Source of the DNA: Bacteroidales bacterium UBA2939
GTDB taxonomy: Bacteria; Bacteroidota; Bacteroidia; Bacteroidales; P3
DNA: 64,000 bases
Direction of reading: 5' to 3'
Assembly (NCBI GenBank): GCA_002349055.1
Contig: DECD01000014.1
Coordinates: 14,491-78,490 of the forward strand
Of this stretch, positions 8,099 through 15,826 are shown piece after piece. Under the pieces are notes generated by a model, which did no database searches, was not told the DNA's origin, and saw nothing but the letters and a program-made list of their open reading frames with translations. Position numbers and translations under genes: made by a program. The first letter of the stretch is position 1; each line of letters starts with the position of its first letter.

Positions 8099-8121
8099 CA
8101 GCGTGAAATAATAACAACGAT

Positions 8122-8424
8122 ATGCCTAAAATATACGAATACTTCGGATTTATATTCTATTTCTACTCTAATGAACATGAGCCAATACATGTGCATGTAA
8201 AACATGGAGACGAGGAGAGTATATTCGAGCTTATCATGATGAACGGCAGCTTGGAACGAATCAATATCCGGGAGAAGCACAGTGTACCTCCGTTGTCATC
8301 AAAAGATAAACGTATTGCAGAGGCATTTATTAGAAAATACAGCAAGAATATCATCGACAAATGGGTGCGGTTCTTTGTGATGAAGCAGCAGGTGAGAAGT
8401 ACCAATATCAAGACAAAACTATGA
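8122..8424 (+). CDS. DUF4160 domain protein
   Basis: A 100-aa protein matching the DUF4160 family along its length: MPKIYEYFGFIFYFYSNEH, then the EPIHVHVKHG core with its two conserved histidines. The family is typically encoded with a DUF2442 partner, as here, and such pairs are often suspected toxin-antitoxin modules, but no activity is established. The next gene starts inside its stop codon (ATGA overlap), so the two are translationally coupled. It has its own promoter directly upstream. Confidence 0.85.
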   Translation: MPKIYEYFGFIFYFYSNEHEPIHVHVKHGDEESIFELIMMNGSLERINIREKHSVPPLSSKDKRIAEAFIRKYSKNIIDKWVRFFVMKQQVRSTNIKTKL

Positions 8425-8675
8425 GCGACAGATTATATATAACAGAAGCAGTTGACCTTGGCGGGTTGAAGGTGCGGTTGGTTTTCAGCGACGGCACCGA
8501 CACCACGGTAGATGTCGGCGACTACATCCGTCGGCACCCGCATCCGCAGTACAACAAATATCTCGACCCTAAGAAGTTCCGCACCTTCACCCTAGACGGC
8601 GGCAACATCGTCTGGGGCCGCAACTGGGACTTGATATTCCCCATCGAGCAACTGCACGAGGGGGTGATTGGATGA
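8421..8675 (+). CDS. DUF2442 domain protein, copy 1
   Basis: An 84-aa DUF2442 protein (ITEAVDLGGLKVRLVFSDG, then the DYIRRHPHPQYNKYLDPKKF region). The ATG at 8421 overlaps the DUF4160 stop codon by four bases and is preferred over an upstream in-frame ATG at 8361 because the protein then matches the second copy at 10120 end to end. The two copies differ at two residues (Thr/Ser in the D-T/S-TVDV stretch, and the last residue Gly/Lys). Function unknown; probably the partner of the DUF4160 protein. Confidence 0.85.
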   Translation: MSDRLYITEAVDLGGLKVRLVFSDGTDTTVDVGDYIRRHPHPQYNKYLDPKKFRTFTLDGGNIVWGRNWDLIFPIEQLHEGVIG

Positions 8676-8682
8676 TAATGTG

Positions 8683-8757
8683 TATCTTTGCAATGTGAAA
8701 TTGATAAAATGATGATGACATAAAACGTAGAAATAGACAAAGACATATTGAGCTTGA
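8683..8757 (+). repeat. 63-base leader repeat, copy 2, with promoter box
   Basis: TATCTTTG at 8683-8690 is followed by the leader repeat (8695-8757) and then by CGCCATTGTTTCCT, which matches the start of the structured RNA at 10457 for about 14 bases before diverging. No gene follows directly, so this looks like a truncated copy of the RNA locus. The rest of 8772-8882 shows nothing recognisable. Confidence 0.8.
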
Positions 8758-8882
8758 CGCCATTGTTTCCTTTGGGCAAATTTTTATGTACTATCACACA
8801 TTAACTCTTCGATAATCATTCTGTGGTCTTTCGACAGTCACTTTACAATCCCTGATATCTGTTGACAGTCTCAAAACAATTA

Positions 8883-8914
8883 TTTGGCCATTTCGCAGAA
8901 AATGTGTATTTTTG
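8883..8914 (+). promoter_or_regulatory. Promoter of the DUF1016 gene
   Basis: TTTG at 8883-8886 and TATTTTTG at 8907-8914, 20 bases apart. The first in-frame ATG is at 8945. Confidence 0.65.
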
Positions 8915-9001
8915 CAGTCGTATTCTATAAAAGAAATACCACTTATGACGCAGATGATACCCTTTGACTATTCGCAACTCCTCCGGCAGGTGAAATAGCG
9001 C

Positions 9002-10072
9002 GTGTCGCAAGCCCAGCAACGTGCCATTTACGCTGCCAACGAAGAACTTTTGCGGATGTATTGGGACATTGGTGAGATGCTCTCTTCGGCACAAAAACTT
9101 GAGGGTTGGGGGAATGGCACTTTAGAACGACTTGCGACAGACATTAACAATCTGTATCCAGAAGTGAAGGGGTTCTCTCCGCGTAACTGTCGTTTCATGA
9201 TCCAGTTTTTTGAGGAATATAACAAGGAGTTAACTATGGTGAAGTCAATTACGCAACCACCCGTTGCGCAATTGGAAACAAATACGAAACCACTGGTTTC
9301 ACAATTACAATCAAATATGAAACCACCGGTTTCACAATTACCCAAGTATAACTTTGAGCTGCCAATCAAACACTTATCTTGGTCACATAATATTCTCCTT
9401 ATCCAGCAGGTCAAAGACATCCGTGCCCGCTACTGGTATATGACACAATGTGTTGTCAACCATTGGTCTCGCCGTTATCTCGCCGAGACTATCAAACTCG
9501 ACTACTACAACAAGCATGGTGCGCTTGCCAACAATTTCGACACAACACTTCCCACAGTCGAATCTGATGACGTGAAGTCCATGCTCAAAGACCCCTATAT
9601 CTTCGACATGTTGACCTTCACCGACCAGTACAACGAGCGTGACATTGAGATTGGATTGACAAAACACATCGAGAAATTCCTCGTCGAGATGGGGGCAGGA
9701 TTTGCTTTCATGGGTCGGCAGTACCATATCGAGGTGTCTGGCGACGACTATTATATCGACATGCTGATGTACAATGCCTTCCTCCATCGCTATATGGTGA
9801 TTGAGTTAAAGAACACGGAATTCAAGCCCGAATATATCGGCAAATTGAACTTTTACTGCTCTGCCGTCGATGATATCCTCTGCCGCGAAGGCGATAACAA
9901 GACCATTGGCCTGTTGCTGTGCCGTACCAAAGACCGTATCAAAGCCGAGTATGCACTACGGGACATAGCCAAACCAATAGGCGTGTCCGACTATGAACTC
10001 GGACAGGCTCTTCCGAACGACCTCCGCTCCTCTCTCCCCACCATCGAAGAAATCGAAGCGGAATTGGAATAA
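9002..10072 (+). CDS. DUF1016 (YhcG-type) PD-(D/E)XK nuclease-like protein, N-terminus interrupted
   Basis: A 356-aa reading from a GTG, with an N-terminal DUF1016_N helical domain (AQQRAIYAANEELLRMYWDIG) and a C-terminal nuclease-like domain containing YYIDML and VIELKN (Asp about residue 252; Glu-x-Lys about 267-269). The family's first helix is also present upstream: the frame opens at ATG 8945 and reads MTQMIPFDYSQLLRQVK, then an amber TAG at 8996-8998, then RVSQAQQ. A single CAG-to-TAG change would explain this. Either translation restarts at GTG 9002 or the gene is decaying. Residues about 85-115 contain three near-repeats of a TKPPVSQLxxN unit. Homologues occur in restriction-modification and defence loci; no partner is seen here. 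Confidence 0.8.
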   Translation: MSQAQQRAIYAANEELLRMYWDIGEMLSSAQKLEGWGNGTLERLATDINNLYPEVKGFSPRNCRFMIQFFEEYNKELTMVKSITQPPVAQLETNTKPLVSQLQSNMKPPVSQLPKYNFELPIKHLSWSHNILLIQQVKDIRARYWYMTQCVVNHWSRRYLAETIKLDYYNKHGALANNFDTTLPTVESDDVKSMLKDPYIFDMLTFTDQYNERDIEIGLTKHIEKFLVEMGAGFAFMGRQYHIEVSGDDYYIDMLMYNAFLHRYMVIELKNTEFKPEYIGKLNFYCSAVDDILCREGDNKTIGLLLCRTKDRIKAEYALRDIAKPIGVSDYELGQALPNDLRSSLPTIEEIEAELE

Positions 10073-10075
10073 TAT

Positions 10076-10106
10076 TTTGCCAGATTGAAATAATTGTGTA
10101 TCTTTG
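10076..10106 (+). promoter_or_regulatory. Promoter of DUF2442 copy 2
   Basis: TTTG at 10076 and TATCTTTG at 10099-10106, with CAGCGTAAAAT after it. The ATG follows about 14 bases later, so the leader is very short. Confidence 0.65.
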
Positions 10107-10119
10107 CAGCGTAAAATCT

Positions 10120-10374
10120 ATGAGCGACAGATTATACATAACGGAAGCAGTTGACCTGGGCGGGTTGAAGGTACGGTTGGTTTTCAGCGACGGCACCGAC
10201 AGCACGGTGGATGTCGGCGACTACATCCGTCGCCACCCGCATCCGCAGTACAACAAATACCTTGACCCCAAAAAGTTTCGCACCTTCACCCTCGACGGCG
10301 GCAACATCGTCTGGGGTCGCAACTGGGACTTGATATTCCCCATTGAGCAACTGCACGAAGGGGTGATTAAATGA
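10120..10374 (+). CDS. DUF2442 domain protein, copy 2 (orphan)
   Basis: An 84-aa near-duplicate of the protein at 8421-8675, with 82 of 84 residues the same. The nucleotide match continues past the stop codon through a promoter box and the 63-base leader repeat, so the duplicated unit is roughly 350 bases. No DUF4160 partner precedes it; it has its own promoter instead. It might act as a stand-alone partner for the distant DUF4160 protein, or be a duplication by-product. Confidence 0.85.
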   Translation: MSDRLYITEAVDLGGLKVRLVFSDGTDSTVDVGDYIRRHPHPQYNKYLDPKKFRTFTLDGGNIVWGRNWDLIFPIEQLHEGVIK

Positions 10375-10381
10375 TAATGTG

Positions 10382-10456
10382 TATCTTTGCAGCGTGAAAT
10401 TGATAAAATGATGATGACATAAAACGTAGAAATAGACAAAGACATATTGAGCTTGA
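10382..10456 (+). repeat. 63-base leader repeat, copy 3, with promoter box
   Basis: TATCTTTG at 10382-10389, then CAGC and the leader repeat at 10394-10456, identical to copies 1 and 2. Only this copy continues into a long folded non-coding segment, so it is probably the parental locus. Confidence 0.85.
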
Positions 10457-10692
10457 CGCTCTTGTTTCCTAGTGTAAACGGTCTGGAAAATCATTTACAA
10501 ATGTGTGGAAATAAGATTGCGGATAGTTCACGCGATGGCGTGGATTCTTTCCCCACTTATTTACACAAAGGTATTTCCAGACCACCTTCTCAAAGAATAA
10601 GTGGCAATTATTTCGAAAGGGTTTACGCCTTTCTTTATGTCCTTATTCAAACATCGGCTTCCAGCTCAATAGTAGGAAGCCGAAAAATTACT
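10457..10692 (+). ncRNA. Candidate structured RNA or leader
   Basis: No convincing ORF, but several strong helices. GGTCTGGAAA pairs with TTTCCAGACC (about 10478-10582), enclosing TGTGTGGAAATAAG with CTTATTTACACA and the small hairpin CACGC-GATG-GCGTG. GAATAAG pairs with CTTATTC, enclosing GAAAGG/CCTTTC. CGGCTTCC pairs with GGAAGCCG (about 10653-10682). It sits downstream of a strong promoter box and ends about 25 bases before the next ATG, so it could be an independent RNA or a regulatory leader of the CsgG-like gene. I could not match it to a named RNA family. Confidence 0.4.
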
Positions 10693-10717
10693 TATTAACA
10701 AATAAAATATTCAAACA

Positions 10718-11221
10718 ATGAAAAAACTGTTTTTATTCAGTATGATGTGTCTACTGGCACTTTCAATGCAAGCTCAGCGTTGCGCAGTACTTGACTTTCA
10801 GATTGGTACCGGGATAACTGAGGATGATATTGATGGTATCTCCTTCAACTTCCGTTCAAATTTTCGTCCAACAGGTTACACAATGTTGGAGCGTACGCAG
10901 ATTAATCGAGCCATCAAAGAATTAGGGTTCGACCGTACCGACATGACGATGCAGCAGATGCTACAACTTGGTCGCACCCTTGATGCGTCAATGATTGTGG
11001 TTGGAACAATAAACAAGTTCCTGGACGAGTATAGTGTCGACATTCGTGTCATATATGTTTCTACAGGAATAACTGCTGCCACAGAAGGTATTACATTTGA
11101 GCGTACTGCTTACCGAACGAGTATGGAAAGCCTAGCACAAATACTGTCTTCCAAACTCACGTCATCAGAAAATGAGACTTATAATTCCTCAACCTCGTTA
11201 CCTAAAAAGCTAGAATTTTAA
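10718..11221 (+). CDS. Secreted CsgG/LpoB-like protein
   Basis: A 167-aa protein with a signal peptide (MKKLFLFSMMCLLALSMQA-Q). It has a short CsgG/penicillin-binding-protein-activator type core: CAVLDFQIGTGITEDDIDG, GYTMLERTQINRAIKELGF, then LGRTLDASMIVVGTINKF. No lipobox Cys follows the signal peptide, so it is probably soluble in the periplasm or a surface protein rather than a lipoprotein. Short members like this are widespread in Bacteroidales and of unknown role. Its upstream region is the structured segment at 10457-10692, and a strong bidirectional terminator follows. Confidence 0.75.
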   Translation: MKKLFLFSMMCLLALSMQAQRCAVLDFQIGTGITEDDIDGISFNFRSNFRPTGYTMLERTQINRAIKELGFDRTDMTMQQMLQLGRTLDASMIVVGTINKFLDEYSVDIRVIYVSTGITAATEGITFERTAYRTSMESLAQILSSKLTSSENETYNSSTSLPKKLEF

Positions 11222-11304
11222 CACTTAGAATATCTTTCTTTGTACAGATAAACGAAAAAGAAATGTTTTTCTGTACAAAAAATAATTATTCTCCGCATGG
11301 CAAT

Positions 11305-11338
11305 AAAAAAGGTGCAATCATGTGATTGCACCTTTTTT
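11305..11338. terminator. Bidirectional terminator between CsgG-like gene and dnaK
   Basis: Perfect 16-base stem AAAAAAGGTGCAATCA / TGATTGCACCTTTTTT with a 2-base centre. It serves both convergent genes. Confidence 0.92.
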
Positions 11339-11356
11339 CGGATGTATTTCAGTGTC

Positions 11357-13294
11357 TTACTTCACCTCTTCGTAGTCGACGTCGGTGACATTGTCGTTGG
11401 TGTTGCCTTGCTGACCTGCGCCGGGGTTACCCTGCTGGCCGCCCATGTTGTTGGGGTCGAAGCCGGCGCCGGGGTTGGCACCGCCGGCCTGCTGCTGGGC
11501 TTTGTACATGTCCTCGCTGGCGGCCTGCCAGGCGGCGTTGATCTTGGCCATGGCGGCATCGATCTGCTGGACGTTGCGGGCGCTGTGGGCGGCCTTCAGC
11601 TCGTTGAGGGCGCTCTCGATGGCGTTCTTCTTGTCGGCGGGAATCTTGTCGCCGTAGTCCTTCAGGTTCTTCTCGCTCTGGAAGATCATGCCGTCGGCGT
11701 TGTTAATCTTCTCCACCTCTTCCTTGGCCTTCTTGTCGGCGTCGGCGTGGGCCTCGGCTTCGGCCTTCATGCGCTTGATCTCCTCTTCGCTCAAGCCGCT
11801 GCTGGCCTCGATGCGGATGTTCTGGCTCTTGCCGGTGGCCTTGTCGAGGGCGCTGACGTTGAGAATGCCGTTGGCGTCGATGTCGAAGGTGACCTCAATC
11901 TGAGGTACTCCACGCGGTGCTGGCGGAATGCCGGCCAAGTGGAAGCGGCCGATGGTCTTGTTGTCGTTGGCCATGGGACGCTCGCCCTGCAGCACGTGGA
12001 TCTCCACCTCGGGCTGGTTGTCGGCAGCGGTGCTGAAGACCTGGCTCTTCTTGGTCGGGATGGTGGTGTTGGCGTCGATGAGCTTGGTCATCACTCCGCC
12101 GAGGGTCTCGATGCCCAGCGATAGGGGAGTGACATCGAGCAGCAGCACGTCCTTCACCTCGCCGGTGAGCACACCGCCCTGGATGGCGGCGCCGATGGCG
12201 ACCACCTCGTCAGGGTTGACGCCCTTGCTGGGCACCTTGCCGAAGAACTCTTCGACTTTCTTCTGCACGGCGGGGATACGGCTGGAGCCGCCGACGAGGA
12301 TGACCTCGTTGATGTCGCTGTTGCTCAAGCCTGCGTCGCGCATAGCCAGACGGCAGGGTTCGATGGTGGCGCGGATAAGGTCGTCGCAGAGCTGCTCGAA
12401 CTTGGCGCGGGTGAGCTTCATCACCAGGTGCTGCGGCACGCCGTCGGCGACGGTGATGTAAGGCAGGTTGATTTCGGTCTCCATCGAGCTGGAGAGCTCA
12501 ATCTTGGCCTTCTCGGCAGCCTCTTTCAGGCGCTGCATGGCCATAGGATCCTTGCGGAGGTCGATGCCCTTGTCGCTCTGGAAGCTGTCGGCCATCCAGT
12601 TGATAATCTTGCGGTCGAAGTCGTCGCCGCCGAGGTGCGTGTTGCCGTTGGTGCTCTTCACCTCGAAGACACCGTCGCCGAGGTTCAGGATGGAGATATC
12701 GAACGTGCCGCCGCCTAGGTCGAACACTGCCACGTTCATATCCTGGGCTTTCTTGTCGAGGCCGTAGGCCAGTGCGGCAGCGGTAGGCTCGTTGACGATA
12801 CGGCGCACCTTGAGGCCTGCAATCTCGCCGGCTTCCTTGGTGGCCTGACGCTGGCTGTCGTTGAAGTAGGCGGGGACGGTGATGACGGCCTCCGTCACCT
12901 CGGTGCCGAGGTAGTCTTCGGCGGTCTTCTTCATCTTCTGCAGCACGATGGCGCTGATTTCCTGCGGGGTGTACTGGCGACCGTTGATGTCGACGCAGGG
13001 GGTGTTGTTGTTGCCACGCACCACCTTGTAGGGCACAGCCTCAATCTCCTTGGTCACCTGGTCGTAGGTCTCGCCCATGAAGCGCTTGATGCTATAGACG
13101 GTGTTGTGGGGGTTGGTGATGGCCTGACGCTTGGCGGGGTCGCCCACCTTGCGGTCGCCATTCTCGAGGAAGCCCACCACCGACGGGGTGGTGCGGTTGC
13201 CCTCGCTGTTAGCGATAACTACTGGTTCGTTACCTTCCATGACGCTGACACAGCTGTTGGTTGTGCCGAGGTCGATTCCGATGATTTTTGCCAT
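11357..13294 (-). CDS. dnaK: Chaperone DnaK (Hsp70)
   Basis: ATP-dependent cytoplasmic chaperone, 645 aa, full length. The ATPase domain starts MAKIIGIDLGTTNSCVSV and includes the AVFDLGGGTFDISIL phosphate motif and ILVGGSSRIPAVQ. The substrate domain follows (about residues 385-510), then a lid and a Gly/Gln/Asn-rich tail ending in DVDYEEVK. The ATG at 13294 is chosen over a longer upstream reading because DnaK begins there and the upstream codons lie in repetitive leader DNA. It works with DnaJ and GrpE, encoded about 13 kb away (25524-27246); both loci carry the same palindrome upstream. No gene shares its operon. Confidence 0.98.
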   Translation of the reverse strand: MAKIIGIDLGTTNSCVSVMEGNEPVVIANSEGNRTTPSVVGFLENGDRKVGDPAKRQAITNPHNTVYSIKRFMGETYDQVTKEIEAVPYKVVRGNNNTPCVDINGRQYTPQEISAIVLQKMKKTAEDYLGTEVTEAVITVPAYFNDSQRQATKEAGEIAGLKVRRIVNEPTAAALAYGLDKKAQDMNVAVFDLGGGTFDISILNLGDGVFEVKSTNGNTHLGGDDFDRKIINWMADSFQSDKGIDLRKDPMAMQRLKEAAEKAKIELSSSMETEINLPYITVADGVPQHLVMKLTRAKFEQLCDDLIRATIEPCRLAMRDAGLSNSDINEVILVGGSSRIPAVQKKVEEFFGKVPSKGVNPDEVVAIGAAIQGGVLTGEVKDVLLLDVTPLSLGIETLGGVMTKLIDANTTIPTKKSQVFSTAADNQPEVEIHVLQGERPMANDNKTIGRFHLAGIPPAPRGVPQIEVTFDIDANGILNVSALDKATGKSQNIRIEASSGLSEEEIKRMKAEAEAHADADKKAKEEVEKINNADGMIFQSEKNLKDYGDKIPADKKNAIESALNELKAAHSARNVQQIDAAMAKINAAWQAASEDMYKAQQQAGGANPGAGFDPNNMGGQQGNPGAGQQGNTNDNVTDVDYEEVK

Positions 13295-13335
13295 AATATG
13301 TTTCCTTTCTTTTTTTATTTTTCTTGTTTTCTTTA

Positions 13336-13371
13336 GGGGCCTTAAGGACCTTAGGGGCTTTAAGGACTTTA
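13336..13371 (-). repeat. Tandem 18-base repeat in the dnaK leader
   Basis: Two units, GGGGCCTTAAGGACCTTA and GGGGCTTTAAGGACTTTA, head to tail within the predicted 5' untranslated region. Confidence 0.75.
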
Positions 13372-13388
13372 GGCGACACCCAAACAAT

Positions 13389-13444
13389 AACAATATCCAT
13401 GCCAATGCTGAAACACTGACACACCGACTGACATTTTGGCAGTC
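13389..13444 (-). promoter_or_regulatory. Candidate dnaK control region: palindrome and -24/-12-like promoter
   Basis: On the minus strand the palindrome GACTGCCAAAATGTCAGTC (13426-13444) lies about 20 bases upstream of TTGGCATGGATATTGTT (13389-13405). The latter resembles a sigma-54 promoter (TGGCA-N6-TTG), although the -12 GC is GT. A similar pair of palindromes stands upstream of grpE. A conventional TAnnTTTG box is not evident. The rest of 13295-13569 holds only the repetitive leader. Confidence 0.4.
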
Positions 13445-13569
13445 TTTGCATCATTTTTTTTATATCTGAGAGATGAAAGTGCTGGACATGACCTACTGGC
13501 ACCTCCACCAACTTCATGTACAGCCTTAACGGCGACACCTGGACGCTGACACGCAAAAACTAAAAAATC

Positions 13570-14451
13570 CTACCGCTCCCTGAGGCTGTCCAGTCGGGCG
13601 TCGAGGGGGGCGAGGGTGGTGAGCTTTTCGGGAGCGATGGGGTCTGTATAAAAATCCTGTTGGTTGGGGACCTCTTCACCGTCCTCAATCCTCAGATTAC
13701 GATTGTCGGTGTATTCCATCACCTCCTCTTCCGAGATGCCGATGGCTTTCATGTTCTGTCGGTTGTAGTAGCGCATGGTGGCCGCCGTATAGCAGAGCCA
13801 AGCTCTCATATAGTGATGGCCGTTCAGGGTGCGCCGTATCTTGTCGTCGCCGAGTACCTTTATCGGCATACTGCTGCCATCGTAGTTGTCAGGATGCGAC
13901 TTAATCTCAAGCAGGGCGTTATTCGCGTCGGTCATCCGGTTGTTCCAGTATTCCTCAACCTGTTTCATGGCCGAGAAACATTGTCCCACCATGTCGATGA
14001 ACTGCACGTTGCCAACATTCTTCCAGGTCTCGATGTTTTTGGAGAAAATCTGTTCCGTCGATTTGTCATAGGTGATGAAGAAGGTGGCGGTGGCACGGTC
14101 TATCAGATTATTAAGCTCGTCTTCGGGCAACAGCTCGAGCTCTTCTATCGGTTTGCTCAGCAACCATGTGGCAACGCTGTCGGTGGAAGCCACCACCTCC
14201 GCATGTTCATCCAACATCCGGGAAAACATCTCGATATTGCTCAGTACCATCATGGCCGACAACTTACGGTCTTTGGCACGCTGGTGTTTCTCCATCAGCG
14301 TGGCTGCCGTGATGGTGAGCAGCAGCGAGATGGTGGTGCCGATGACAATCATGCCAATCTGTTTCCAAAAATTCTTCCGGGCATCCACGTTGACCTTGGG
14401 GGGTCTGATAATATTGAGTTTGGCCATAATCTTGTTAATTCTCTTTCTCAT
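13570..14451 (-). CDS. Conserved single-pass membrane protein, unknown function
   Basis: A 293-aa protein (285 aa if the in-frame ATG nine codons in is used). A short basic N-terminus is followed by one transmembrane segment (about residues 31-51, QIGMIVIGTTISLLLTITAA) and then a soluble, mostly helical domain. I do not recognise a named domain. The topology predicts a small cytoplasmic tail and a large periplasmic part. It follows the Omp85-type barrel gene by only 3 bases, so the two are probably co-transcribed and may act together at the envelope. Confidence 0.7.
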   Translation of the reverse strand: MRKRINKIMAKLNIIRPPKVNVDARKNFWKQIGMIVIGTTISLLLTITAATLMEKHQRAKDRKLSAMMVLSNIEMFSRMLDEHAEVVASTDSVATWLLSKPIEELELLPEDELNNLIDRATATFFITYDKSTEQIFSKNIETWKNVGNVQFIDMVGQCFSAMKQVEEYWNNRMTDANNALLEIKSHPDNYDGSSMPIKVLGDDKIRRTLNGHHYMRAWLCYTAATMRYYNRQNMKAIGISEEEVMEYTDNRNLRIEDGEEVPNQQDFYTDPIAPEKLTTLAPLDARLDSLRER

Positions 14452-14454
14452 AAA

Positions 14455-15750
14455 TCAAAATACATAGTTAACCCCGGCGTCGAACCAGAAGTCGTTGCCG
14501 AGCGCGGGGTCGAAGCTGCGGGCAAGCTCGAGGGTAACGATGAAGTTCTCGTTCCATGCCAGCTTGAAACCCAGACCCGCAGCGGTGGCAAGGTCCTGGG
14601 CTTCGCGCTTCAGCACGCTTTCTTCCGTGCCGAAGGCGGCGGCCTGACGGTCGAGGCGATAGGGCTGGGTGACGAGGCCGCAGTCGAAGAAGGGGTTTAT
14701 CGCAATATAAAAATATTGTTTCAATAATGTAAACTTCACCAGCTTGATTCTCAGCTCGAAGTTGCCCCAGGCCACGCCGTCGGCCACAATGCGGTTCTCG
14801 AAGAGGCCGCGCATGGTCTTGGCACTGCCGAGCCCCTCGGTGAGCATGGTGTGGGGCACGAGCATGGGGACGATTTGCTGCATGTAGAACGGCACATTGC
14901 CGGCAAGGGTGCCGGTGTAGGCCAGGCGGTAGGCGAAGACGGGGTCGCCTGCGGGGATGAATCCCACGGGGATGCGGATAAAGTTGGAGAAGTAGGCGCA
15001 GAGCTTCAGGTAGTTGTATCCGCCCTGGGCAAAGGCACCGTTGAGGAACACCTCGGCCAGGAAGCCGCGGTTGGGGGCCGCCTCGATGTCACGCGTGTCA
15101 TACACCATGCCCGCGCGGGCCTCAAAAACATTGCCGCCCGTGGCCTCGTCGGGGGCTATGAGGCCGCAGCCGATATAGTCGCGGTAGAGCGTCTTGGAGG
15201 CATCGGCACCATATTTGGTCGAGTCGTAGTCGGTGATGTTGTAGTGCGAGAAGGTCAGGCCACCGGCGAGCTTGAGGTGTTCGGTCAGCTCGCGCTGGCA
15301 GTTGGCGAAAGCCTGGAGGAAACGACGGTCGAGGTAGTAGTGTTTACTCTCATCAAGGGTGTCGGCATAGGGTTGTGCGGCGCCGTTGAAGCCGTAGAAA
15401 AAGGCCAGGGGGTCGATGATGTAGAGGGTGGAGAGAGTGAAACGCCAGTTGGGGATGAGGTATTTGGAGTCGTAGGTCGCATAGAAACGCGAGCGGCCGC
15501 CGGTGAAGTGCGAACCCTCGAAGGTGAACTTGTGGAGCGGGTCGGGATAGGTGGAGCCGTCGCCATAGAAGAAGACGCTGCCGAAGAGGCCGTACTGGAA
15601 GCCGAGGGTGTTGGAAAGCGAGATTGTGGGGAAGGCCCCGACGGACCAGCCACGGACCACCTCGCGACGCGTGGTGTCGCTGTTTTGCGCCGACACAACC
15701 GAGGAGAGTGTCACCGCACACAGCAGCAAGAAAAACTCTGTTCGTTTCAT
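14455..15750 (-). CDS. Omp85/BamA-type surface antigen barrel protein
   Basis: A 431-aa outer-membrane protein with a signal peptide (ending VVSAQ) and a beta-barrel like the C-terminal surface-antigen domain of BamA/TamA. It shows repeated amphipathic strands, GMVYDTRDIEAAPNRGFLAEV (the typical D-T-R-D...P-x-x-G turn), MRGLFENRIVADGVAWGNFELR, and a C-terminal Phe (DAGVNYVF). There is no room for POTRA domains before the barrel, so this is a barrel-only member and unlikely to be the essential BamA. The ATG at 15750 sits only 4 bases after a consensus -7 box, so the transcript may be leaderless. It is followed by the membrane protein at 13570-14451. Confidence 0.82.
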   Translation of the reverse strand: MKRTEFFLLLCAVTLSSVVSAQNSDTTRREVVRGWSVGAFPTISLSNTLGFQYGLFGSVFFYGDGSTYPDPLHKFTFEGSHFTGGRSRFYATYDSKYLIPNWRFTLSTLYIIDPLAFFYGFNGAAQPYADTLDESKHYYLDRRFLQAFANCQRELTEHLKLAGGLTFSHYNITDYDSTKYGADASKTLYRDYIGCGLIAPDEATGGNVFEARAGMVYDTRDIEAAPNRGFLAEVFLNGAFAQGGYNYLKLCAYFSNFIRIPVGFIPAGDPVFAYRLAYTGTLAGNVPFYMQQIVPMLVPHTMLTEGLGSAKTMRGLFENRIVADGVAWGNFELRIKLVKFTLLKQYFYIAINPFFDCGLVTQPYRLDRQAAAFGTEESVLKREAQDLATAAGLGFKLAWNENFIVTLELARSFDPALGNDFWFDAGVNYVF

Positions 15751-15754
15751 GGTG

Positions 15755-15762
15755 CAAAGATA
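15755..15762 (-). promoter_or_regulatory. -7 box (TATCTTTG) of the barrel gene
   Basis: TATCTTTG followed by CACC and then the ATG. If this is the promoter, transcription starts at or next to the start codon. Confidence 0.6.
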
Positions 15763-15826
15763 CGAAAAAAAAACGACATGCAATAAAAAATGGACATGCG
15801 CGTTATCTTGGGAAAAGATTTCACAC

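Noticed and set aside
7254..8797. Minus-strand ORFs sharing a common start within the 63-base repeats
   Set aside because: They share MSLSISTFYVIIILSI only because the repeat is shared. They diverge at once and lack promoters, so the repeat is treated as non-coding.
7875..10456. Integron attC sites
   Set aside because: The 63-base repeat lacks the inverted core sites of attC, no integrase is present, and two copies carry promoters, unlike cassette arrays.
10447..10698. 83-codon ORF over the structured RNA
   Set aside because: Starts at a TTG in the leader repeat and has no signal, domain or conserved copy. The helices explain the region better.
11297..12124. Long plus-strand ORF opposite dnaK
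   Set aside because: Antisense shadow of a certain gene. Composition mirrors the GC-rich dnaK codons, with no promoter or family match.
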